From the NCBI GenBank assembly GCA_021791295.1, contig JAJYWW010000160.1, positions 1 through 48,779 on the forward strand: 48,779 bases of DNA, written 5' to 3'. The stretch comes from a bacterium. GTDB lineage: Bacteria > SZUA-79 > Acidulodesulfobacterales > Acidulodesulfobacteraceae. The translations under genes and the position numbers were made by a program. The notes under the pieces are model-generated. The model worked only from the letters and a program-made list of their open reading frames with translations. It did no database searches and had not been told where the DNA came from. Below are positions 42,653 to 48,779 of this stretch, piece after piece (the first letter of the stretch is position 1; each line of letters begins with the position of its first letter).

Positions 42653-43234
42653 TTATTTAAACAAGCTGTTTTCAATTATTTCACAGATAATATGCGCTAT
42701 TAAAATGTGATTCTCCTGAATCCTCGGGGTATCTTCGGATGGAATTTTAATAAGGAGTTCGCACATCGACGGTTCCGCCATTTTTCCGCCGTCTCCGCCG
42801 GTAAAACCAATTATTTTCATGCCGATATTTTTTGCGGTATGTATCGCCGATAAAATATTTTTAGAGTTCCCTGAAGTCGATATCCCCCAGAAGACGTCGC
42901 CTTTTCTTGCGTTTGCTTCTAACTGACGTGAAAAAACCGTCGAAAAATCGTAATCGTTTGCTATCGCCGTAAGATTCGACGTGTTTACCGTTAGACTTTC
43001 GGCGGCAAGCGCCTTCCTCTCCTTGTAAAACCTAGAAACAAGCTCTGCCGCGATATGCTGGGCGTCCGCCGCAGATCCGCCGTTACCGGCTATAAAAACC
43101 TTTCCGCCGTTATCGTATGCCGAAATAACGGTTTTCGATATTTCTTCCACGGTTTTTAAAATTTCATTATCGTTAGACGTTAGGTTTAACAGGGCTTTTG
43201 CTTCGGCAAATCTTTTTCCTATTATATTTTTCAT
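42653..43234 (-). CDS. gmhA: phosphoheptose isomerase
   Basis: 193 residues, SIS domain. GGKVFIAGNGGSAADAQHIA, AAELVSRFYKERKALAAESL, FWGISTSGNSKNILSAIHTA and EDTPRIQENHILIAHIICEI match GmhA, which converts sedoheptulose-7-phosphate to heptose-7-phosphate for LPS inner core. This argues for a Gram-negative outer membrane. Last gene of the purH operon. Confidence 0.9.
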   Translation of the reverse strand: MKNIIGKRFAEAKALLNLTSNDNEILKTVEEISKTVISAYDNGGKVFIAGNGGSAADAQHIAAELVSRFYKERKALAAESLTVNTSNLTAIANDYDFSTVFSRQLEANARKGDVFWGISTSGNSKNILSAIHTAKNIGMKIIGFTGGDGGKMAEPSMCELLIKIPSEDTPRIQENHILIAHIICEIIENSLFK

Positions 43235-43250
43235 TTTAAAACGTCTCCTT

Positions 43251-43742
43251 TCAACTATCTTTATTCAGTTCTTTATCGGCTTTAATTACCGAGTCCGCCA
43301 TTTCTTTTCTGTATTGTTTTAGTTTTTCGGTCATAGCCTTGTCGGTCAAGGCTAAAATAGATACGGCTAAAAGAGCGGCATTAACGCATCCGCTTTTACC
43401 TATTGCCGTCGTTGCGACGGGTATTCCTCCGGGCATCTGGACGATGGACATAAGACTGTCTAATCCATTAAGGGCGGAAGCGTTAAGCGGAACGCCTATT
43501 ACCGGAAGAATAGTCATTGCCGCGATAACGCCGGGGAGATGGGCGCTCATACCTGCGGCGGCGATTATTATCTTTACGCCTTTTTTCTCAGCCGATTCGA
43601 CGATTTCGATGGTCCTTTTCAAAGTTCTGTGAGCGGACGAAATATGCAGTTCATAAGAAATTCCGAATTTTTTGAGCGTTTGAACCGCGCCGTCTATATC
43701 TTCCAAATCGTTTTTAGAGCCCGTTAAGATTAAAACGTCCAT
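43251..43742 (-). CDS. purE: N5-carboxyaminoimidazole ribonucleotide mutase
   Basis: 163 residues. GSKNDLEDIDGAVQTLKKFG and ISSAHRTLKRTIEIVE, AAAGMSAHLPGVIAAMTILP and VQMPGGIPVATTAIGK give the PurE fold. The usual GSKSD is GSKND here. No purK is adjacent; some anaerobes use a class II PurE on CO2 and AIR directly, which a check of the conserved residues could decide. Purine operon member. Confidence 0.9.
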   Translation of the reverse strand: MDVLILTGSKNDLEDIDGAVQTLKKFGISYELHISSAHRTLKRTIEIVESAEKKGVKIIIAAAGMSAHLPGVIAAMTILPVIGVPLNASALNGLDSLMSIVQMPGGIPVATTAIGKSGCVNAALLAVSILALTDKAMTEKLKQYRKEMADSVIKADKELNKDS

Positions 43743-43776
43743 ATTTTTTGTTTCCTCCGTTTTATTTGCGGTTGTA

Positions 43777-44643
43777 TCAGTCGTATAAATTAAATAGCGA
43801 TAATTTCTTCAGCGTTTCTTCGGGAACGTCTTTTTTTGCCGTTACTACGGATTTTTGCAAGGATAAGCCGCAGCCGCATTCGTTTTGAGAAAAATCTATT
43901 TTACCGATAGAATCTTTTATTATATTTTTTGCTTTTTCGGCATTTTCTAAAAGAATCTTAATTATCATATCGGCGGTGACGTTTTCTTCTTCTTCATGCC
44001 AGCAGTCGTAATCGGTAGCCATAGCTATAGTAACATAGCACAATTCCGCTTCTCTCGCGAGTTTGGCTTCGGTGGCGTTAGTCATGCCGATTACGTCGAA
44101 GCCGTTATTTTTATAGAAAATAGACTCTGCTTTAGTGGAAAACTGAGGGCCTTCTATACATAAATAAGAGCCGCTGTTATGGTGTGGAATATCAAGAGAC
44201 CTGCACGAATCTATAACTATTTTTCGAAGATACGGGCAGACCGGTTCAGCCATCGAAACATGCGCTACGAGGCCGTCTCCGTAAAAAGTACTTTTTCTGT
44301 TTTTGGTAAAATCGAAAAATTGGTCTATTATAACCATATCTCCCGGCTTAATCTCTTTTTTAAGGCTTCCTACGGCGCTTACGGAAATTACCTTTTTGAC
44401 CCCGGAAGCTTTCAGCGCATATATATTTGCGGCATAATTTATTTCGGAAGGCGTTATTTTATGTCCTTTGCCGTGTCTCGGCAAAAAAACTATATTTCTG
44501 CCGTTTATTTCTCCGAATACGAGCTTGTCGGAAGGTTTTCCGAAAGGAGTGTCCACGGATTCTTCCCTGACGTTTTTAAGCCCGTCCATTTGATATAATC
44601 CGCTACCGCCTATTATCCCCAGAATATCAGATTTTTTTCCCAT
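43777..44643 (-). CDS. mtnP: S-methyl-5'-thioadenosine phosphorylase (MTAP/MtnP family)
   Basis: 288 residues. [85 protein letters not shown] and [13 protein letters not shown] identify the trimeric MTA phosphorylase group, which salvages methylthioadenosine to adenine; related enzymes use methylthioinosine or purine nucleosides. A Cys pair near the C-terminus (ECGCGL). Within the purine operon, where salvage fits. Confidence 0.85.
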   Translation of the reverse strand: MGKKSDILGIIGGSGLYQMDGLKNVREESVDTPFGKPSDKLVFGEINGRNIVFLPRHGKGHKITPSEINYAANIYALKASGVKKVISVSAVGSLKKEIKPGDMVIIDQFFDFTKNRKSTFYGDGLVAHVSMAEPVCPYLRKIVIDSCRSLDIPHHNSGSYLCIEGPQFSTKAESIFYKNNGFDVIGMTNATEAKLAREAELCYVTIAMATDYDCWHEEEENVTADMIIKILLENAEKAKNIIKDSIGKIDFSQNECGCGLSLQKSVVTAKKDVPEETLKKLSLFNLYD

Positions 44644-44672
44644 ATGGCCCCTCTTAATTTTAATTTATTTTT

Positions 44673-45326
44673 TTATTCCTTATTTTTTATTGAACATATA
44701 AGTCTTTTTTTAATATTGTTATCTCCTTCACGAATTATTTCTATGTCTTTTTTTCCTATTTTTACTATAGTCGATGAACCGCCGGCGAGTTCTCCCGCGT
44801 TTACGGCAAAGATATTTACGTCTAACGGACGAGATAGTAATTTTTCGTTTAATTCGTTAAAATCCGAAAAACTTTCTTTGCCGGAGTCATTTGCGCTGGT
44901 AGATATTAGCGGAAAATCTATTTCTTCAAAAAGCCTTACTGCGAAAGGATGCGGAGAAATTCGGGCTCCCACGGATTCCGAACCTGCGGCGAATAAATAA
45001 TTTTCCGCAGACTTTTTCGATTTTAAATTAAAAATAATAGTAAGGGGTCCCGGCCAAAATTTCGATATTACATCTTCTTCGCGTCTATTCACCGTTGCAA
45101 TATTTAAGAGCATATTCAGGTCTTTAACTAACACGGGAAGCGGTTTATCCGCAGTTCTCCCTTTTAATTCGTAAATCTTTCTAACGGCTGAATTATCCAA
45201 GGCATTGGCGCCTAAAGCGTAGGAAGTTTCCGTCGGATAGATTATGATGCCTTCGGTCCGTAAATGATATTTGATATCTTTATAATCGGCATCGCTTATA
45301 GAGTCGAAATCGTAGATTTTTACCAT
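44673..45326 (-). CDS. threonylcarbamoyl-AMP synthase (Sua5/YciO/YrdC)
   Basis: 217 residues. GIIIYPTETSYALGANALDN, KGRTADKPLPVLVKDLNMLL, KFWPGPLTIIF, GARISPHPFAVRLFEE and STSANDSGKE, the YrdC fold used in t6A tRNA modification. No Sua5 C-terminal domain, so TsaC-like in layout. Operon with purD and purH. Confidence 0.85.
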   Translation of the reverse strand: MVKIYDFDSISDADYKDIKYHLRTEGIIIYPTETSYALGANALDNSAVRKIYELKGRTADKPLPVLVKDLNMLLNIATVNRREEDVISKFWPGPLTIIFNLKSKKSAENYLFAAGSESVGARISPHPFAVRLFEEIDFPLISTSANDSGKESFSDFNELNEKLLSRPLDVNIFAVNAGELAGGSSTIVKIGKKDIEIIREGDNNIKKRLICSIKNKE

Positions 45327-45328
45327 AT

Positions 45329-45766
45329 TTATTTATTTTTGTTTTTCGGCGTTTCCCTATGCGAAGAAACTATGACGTAAACCCCGCAAAGCGTGATGAA
45401 TATTCCAAGCCATCTCAATGGAGGAACAGATTCTCCGAGCGTTAAAGCGGCAAGTATTACGGTTAAGATTATGCCGATGCTTACAAAGGGATATGCCACG
45501 GACAAATCTATTTTCGATAACACTTTTATCCAGAAAAACATCGATATTAGGTATAGGATTATTCCTGCGGCGACAAATTTATCCGTAAAAATAATAAATA
45601 AAATTTTTATAATTTTAATAAAAGAATACCCGTGATGCAGGCTCCGTCCGACTGTTTTTTTTAATTCGATCATGCCGTATTTCATTAACAACTGGGCAAA
45701 AACGCCCATAAAAATACTTATCGATAGATTTATAAGCACCTTCGGTTTTAATTTATGGGCGGGCAT
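45329..45766 (-). CDS. EamA/SMR-type small transporter
   Basis: 145 residues with four transmembrane segments (about 12-30, 52-75, 78-100 and 108-130). IYAxxxQLLMKYGM-like first helix (FAQLLMKYGMIELKK), SVAYPFVSIGIILTVILAAL and GESVPPLRWLGIFITLCGVY resemble half-size EamA/SMR transporters, such as undecaprenyl-phosphate-aminoarabinose flippase subunits. Substrate unknown. It overlaps purD by 14 bp. Confidence 0.75.
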   Translation of the reverse strand: MPAHKLKPKVLINLSISIFMGVFAQLLMKYGMIELKKTVGRSLHHGYSFIKIIKILFIIFTDKFVAAGIILYLISMFFWIKVLSKIDLSVAYPFVSIGIILTVILAALTLGESVPPLRWLGIFITLCGVYVIVSSHRETPKNKNK

Positions 45767-47033
45767 AAATTTTTCCTATATCTTTTCTGTAGTATTTATT
45801 TTCAAAATTAATTTTTTTCGCAATATCGTAAATAATATTCGTTATGTCCGGTGTTTTCCCTTTTGCGCAGATATTTATCACCCTGCCGCCTGCGGTATAG
45901 TATTTTTCGCCGGTCTTTTTTGTTCCGGCATGGAAAATAAAATATTCGGCGGTTTCCGTGCATCCCGAATTTTGGAGCCCCTCAAACGAAACTTCGTATC
46001 CGGTTTTGTAATCTTTAGGGTATCCGCCGGAAGAAAGAACAAGGCAAATCGAATCGTTATCGTCGAAAACGAGTTCGTAGTCTTTTAAGCCCTCCTTTAT
46101 CACGCTTAAAAACAAATCTATAATATCGGATTCAAGCCTTATAAGTATAGCCTGCGTTTCAGGGTCGCCGAACCGGACGTTGAATTCTAAAACGTAAATT
46201 TCATCGTCTTTAATCATAAGACCGGCATAGAGTATTCCTTTATATTTTATTCCTTCTTTTTTAAGCCCTTCGAGGGTCGGTTCTATGACGGATTTATTTA
46301 TTTTATTTATAAGATTTTCCGAAACGTAAGGGTTTGGAGTAACGGCGCCCATGCCGCCCGTATTGTCGCCGGCATCCCCGTCTCCTATCTTTTTATAATC
46401 CATGCTTGTAATTAGCGGTTTATAGGAAGTCCCATCCGCCGCAACCATGTAAGACAGCTCGAAGCCGTCGATATAGTCTTCTATTATGACCGTTTCTCCG
46501 CTTTCTCCGAATATTTTCCCGTTAAAAATAGAGTCTAATGTTTTTTCGGATTCTTTTATATTTTCGGAGATAAAAACCCCTTTTCCTGCGGCAAGCCCGC
46601 TTGCTTTAATAACTACCGGGTGTTTTTTTTGCCTAACGAATTTTTGCGCCGTTTGAAAATCGGTGAACGATTCATATCCTGCAGTTTTAATATTATATTT
46701 TTTGAGAAAATCTTTAGCGAATTTTTTTGACGACTCTAATAAAGACGCTTTTTTATCCGGTCCAAATATTTTTAATCCAGCCGCCGTAAATTCATCGACT
46801 ATGCCCATAGAAAGTGGAATTTCGGGACCCACTACCGTTAAGTCTATTTTGTTTTCTAAGGCGAAAGAAAGCAGTCCTTTTATATCGTCCTGCTTTATAG
46901 GAACGTTTGAGGCTATTTCCGCCGTCCCGCCGTTTCCGGGGGCGCAGTATATTTCAGTTTCTTTTTTTGACCTTTTAACGGCGCAGGCTATAGCGTTTTC
47001 CCTGCCGCCCGAGCCGATGATGAGTATTTTCAT
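45753..47033 (-). CDS. purD: phosphoribosylamine-glycine ligase
   Basis: 426 residues, ATP-grasp. LIIGSGGRENAIACAVKRSK, DLTVVGPEIPLSMGIVDEF, VIKASGLAAGKGVFI, FNGKIFGESGETVIIEDYID, GDNTGGMGAVTPNPY and LEFNVRFGDPETQAILIRL are the GARS signatures in order. Makes glycinamide ribonucleotide, the second step of purine synthesis. Confidence 0.95.
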   Translation of the reverse strand: MKILIIGSGGRENAIACAVKRSKKETEIYCAPGNGGTAEIASNVPIKQDDIKGLLSFALENKIDLTVVGPEIPLSMGIVDEFTAAGLKIFGPDKKASLLESSKKFAKDFLKKYNIKTAGYESFTDFQTAQKFVRQKKHPVVIKASGLAAGKGVFISENIKESEKTLDSIFNGKIFGESGETVIIEDYIDGFELSYMVAADGTSYKPLITSMDYKKIGDGDAGDNTGGMGAVTPNPYVSENLINKINKSVIEPTLEGLKKEGIKYKGILYAGLMIKDDEIYVLEFNVRFGDPETQAILIRLESDIIDLFLSVIKEGLKDYELVFDDNDSICLVLSSGGYPKDYKTGYEVSFEGLQNSGCTETAEYFIFHAGTKKTGEKYYTAGGRVINICAKGKTPDITNIIYDIAKKINFENKYYRKDIGKIYARP

Positions 47034-47046
47034 TTTAGCGTTTAAT

Positions 47047-48594
47047 TTAGTGTTTAAAATGTCTGATATTCGTAAAAATCATAGGGATATTTAATTTATT
47101 TGCCGCTTCTACGACTTCGTCGTCCCTGATAGATCCGCCGGGCTGTATAATACCGTTTACGCCGATCTTAGCCGCATATTCCACCGAATCCTTAAAGGGG
47201 AAAAAGCCGTCGGATGCCATAACGAACCCGTTTATTTTGCCGTAAGCGTTTTTCATTTTCTCGGCGGCAAAGACGGCGCTGTCGATTCTTGACATCTGTC
47301 CGGCTCCTATGCCTGCGGTTACCCTGTTTTTTGCATATACTATAGCGTTTGATTTGACGTGTTTAGCGATTTTCCAAGCAAATATAAGGTCGTTTAAAAC
47401 CTGTTCCTGCATTTTAACGTTTGTGACGGTTATAAATTTTGACGCGTCGTCAGGGATGTCGTCTTTTTCCTGAACGAGAATTCCGCCTGAAGCGCTCCTG
47501 AAAGACGTCCGTTCATTTATAGGCGGCATAAAGTCGTGGTTATAGCATATTATTATAGTGTTTTTCTTAGATTCTAATATTTTTAGCGCCTCCTTAGAGT
47601 ATTCGGGAGCTAAAATTATTTCTACAAAAAAAGGTTTAATTTCCGCGGCTGTTTCCGCGTCTAATTTTTTATTAAAGCCGATTATTCCGCCATAAGAAGA
47701 AATCTCGTCGGTTTTTCTGGCTTTAATAAAGGCATCTTTCAAAGACGTATCGCTGATAGCGGCGCCGCAGGGATTTGTGTGTTTTACTATTACGGAAAAA
47801 AAGCCGTCGGTTTCATTTTTATTAAAATCTTTGATAACGGCGAGGATTGAATCTATATCCAGCAGGTTGTTATAAGATATATCTTTGCCGGAAAGTTTTT
47901 CAAACGGCAGGGATTTGTTTGTTCCGTAAAAAGTCGCTTTCTGATGAGGATTCTCCCCGTATCTCAGGTTAAATATTTTTTTTAGATTAATGTTTAATTC
48001 TTTGCCGTTATCGGGATTTAAAAAACCGGCTATCATCCCGTCGTATTCGGCAGTTAGTTTAAAGGTTTCATATGCGTAAAGTTTTTTGACTTCAACCGGA
48101 ATTTCCTGTTTATTTTTTAAAAATAAAATTATATCTTCATAAAAAGACGGGTCTATTACGACGGTAACGTCTTTAAAATTTTTCGCCGCGGCTCTTAACA
48201 GCGACACGCCTCCTATGTCGATAAATTCAAGTTTTTCGTCGAAAGTTATATCTTTATCCTTCATTTCTTTAAAAGGATAGAGGTTTACCACGACGAAATC
48301 TATAGGATTTATGGCGTTTTTTATCAAGTCGTCCCTGTGGCTTTCATTTTCCCTAATAGATAAAATTCCGCCGAAAATAGCCGGATGCAATGTTTTTACC
48401 CTTCCGTCCAATATTTCGGGAAAGCCTGTTATCTCGTCTATTTTTTTTAATTTTGTAATTCCCTCGGATTTCAAAAATTTATAGGTATTTCCGGTAGCTA
48501 TTATGGTGTAGCCGGCAATTTCCAAATGCGTCGCAAGTTCCGTTATCCCCGTCTTGTCGTAAACCGATATAAGAGCGTATCGTGTTTTGTGCAT
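47047..48594 (-). CDS. purH: bifunctional AICAR transformylase / IMP cyclohydrolase
   Basis: 515 residues. N-terminal IMP cyclohydrolase (ALISVYDKTGITELATHL, GYTIIATGNTYKFL, DGRVKTLHPAIFGGIL, DFVVVNLYPF) and C-terminal transformylase (LNLRYGENPHQKATFYG-like, VKHTNPCGAAI, KTDEISSYGGIIGFN, VKSNAIVYAKN, GIGAGQMSRIDS, ASDGFFPFKDSVEYA, QPGGSIRDDEVVEAAN). Last two purine steps. First gene of a seven-gene operon, 13 bp before purD. A weak GGAA site precedes ATG. Confidence 0.95.
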   Translation of the reverse strand: MHKTRYALISVYDKTGITELATHLEIAGYTIIATGNTYKFLKSEGITKLKKIDEITGFPEILDGRVKTLHPAIFGGILSIRENESHRDDLIKNAINPIDFVVVNLYPFKEMKDKDITFDEKLEFIDIGGVSLLRAAAKNFKDVTVVIDPSFYEDIILFLKNKQEIPVEVKKLYAYETFKLTAEYDGMIAGFLNPDNGKELNINLKKIFNLRYGENPHQKATFYGTNKSLPFEKLSGKDISYNNLLDIDSILAVIKDFNKNETDGFFSVIVKHTNPCGAAISDTSLKDAFIKARKTDEISSYGGIIGFNKKLDAETAAEIKPFFVEIILAPEYSKEALKILESKKNTIIICYNHDFMPPINERTSFRSASGGILVQEKDDIPDDASKFITVTNVKMQEQVLNDLIFAWKIAKHVKSNAIVYAKNRVTAGIGAGQMSRIDSAVFAAEKMKNAYGKINGFVMASDGFFPFKDSVEYAAKIGVNGIIQPGGSIRDDEVVEAANKLNIPMIFTNIRHFKH

Positions 48595-48642
48595 AATTAT
48601 AAATTCCTTTTTTATTTTAATTTGATTTTAAAATATTATCTA

Positions 48643-48678
48643 TAGTAGAATATAAGAAAAATTTATTATATTCTACTA
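48643..48678. repeat. 13-bp inverted repeat in the purH/secreted-gene divergent region
   Basis: TAGTAGAATATAA (48,643-48,655) and TTATATTCTACTA (48,666-48,678) are perfect reverse complements around a 10-base A/T-rich loop. It lies 49 bp upstream of purH and 66 bp upstream of the next plus-strand gene. Size and position suit an operator or a shared terminator-like hairpin; no T tract follows, so an operator is more likely. Confidence 0.75.
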
Positions 48679-48743
48679 ATTTTGAATATTTATTTCAATA
48701 CCTTGAAATTTAATAAAATTTGAACGGAGGGAATTAAAATTAA

Positions 48744-48779
48744 ATGAAAAAAATAAAACTTATAGCTTTGGCTTTGATT
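48744..48779 (+). CDS. start of a secreted or membrane protein (truncated by window edge)
   Basis: ATG with GGAGGG twelve bases upstream; the visible start MKKIKLIALALI is the n-region and first hydrophobic residues of a signal peptide. Nothing else can be said. Confidence 0.6.
   Translation, partial: MKKIKLIALALI

Noticed and set aside
43339..43632. Plus-strand frame inside purE
   Set aside because: Antisense shadow of a well-conserved gene.

Overview
The window joins two different kinds of DNA. Positions about 20,000-48,779 look like an ordinary low-GC chromosome of an anaerobic or microaerobic Gram-negative bacterium. The clues are heptose synthesis (GmhA), two rubredoxins, a DksA/TraR-type zinc-finger protein, a two-TM GGDEF protein, and the order rpsF-rpsR-(DUF2232)-rplI-dnaB. 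Codon and base style remind me of deltaproteobacterial acid-mine-drainage lineages (Sva0485 / Acidulodesulfobacterales), but that placement is a guess, because no rRNA is present. Positions 1-19,856 look like one end of an integrated conjugative or mobile island. A tyrosine integrase (18,678-19,718) lies just beyond the 3' end of a tRNA-Lys(TTT) gene (19,857-19,932), and the far left holds the C-terminus of a large protein resembling a TraG-type conjugation protein.

Island, left to right: the truncated TraG-like protein (1-825); a small membrane protein; a PD-(D/E)XK nuclease; then a 3.8 kb segment bounded by a ~53-bp inverted repeat (2466-2518 and 6203-6256). That segment carries a membrane protein, a PIN-domain protein, a tiny Cys-rich protein, an excisionase-like protein behind a leader peptide, an S24 (LexA-like) protease lacking a DNA-binding domain, a fossil IS end, and a divergent HTH regulator with a small partner. 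A gene remnant and a foldable element follow. The rest is mostly defence-type cargo: an ATPase + TOPRIM-like pair (7072-8947, PARIS/OLD-like), a DMT transporter with a long C-terminal extension, an AT-rich membrane protein, a Type II restriction-modification pair of the MvaI/BcnI kind (12,730-14,273), a three-gene operon with a Zn-ribbon/deoxyribosyltransferase-like protein, a small membrane protein and a ThsB-like TIR protein (14,360-16,338), and a minus-strand pair of a Sll1717-type P-loop ATPase and a protein with a repeated acidic/basic tail (16,362-18,633). The TIR operon and the ATPase/tail-repeat pair are the best candidates for undescribed systems.

Chromosomal part: thiE-thiC, a DUF815 AAA protein, a diguanylate cyclase and a ROK kinase on the plus strand; a minus-strand ribosomal/replication operon (rpsF to dnaB); a B12-binding radical SAM enzyme; divIVA-like and yggT genes; polX-thiD (plus); a minus-strand redox cluster (two rubredoxins and a secreted DsbA-like protein); argS followed by two oligopeptide-type ABC ATPases; a DksA/TraR-type protein; a dGTPase; and a seven-gene minus-strand operon purH-purD-SMR-type transporter-sua5/tsaC-mtnP-purE-gmhA. 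The window closes with the first codons of a secreted or membrane protein.

All functions come from reading the translated sequence; no database search was possible. Stretches over 300 bases without a confident gene are 2227-2658 (inverted-repeat arm only), 5126-5481 (IS-end fossil, broken 30-codon gene, promoter), 6159-6587 (inverted-repeat arm, foldable element, gene remnant) and 12,292-12,729 (a minus-strand hairpin terminator in very AT-rich DNA).
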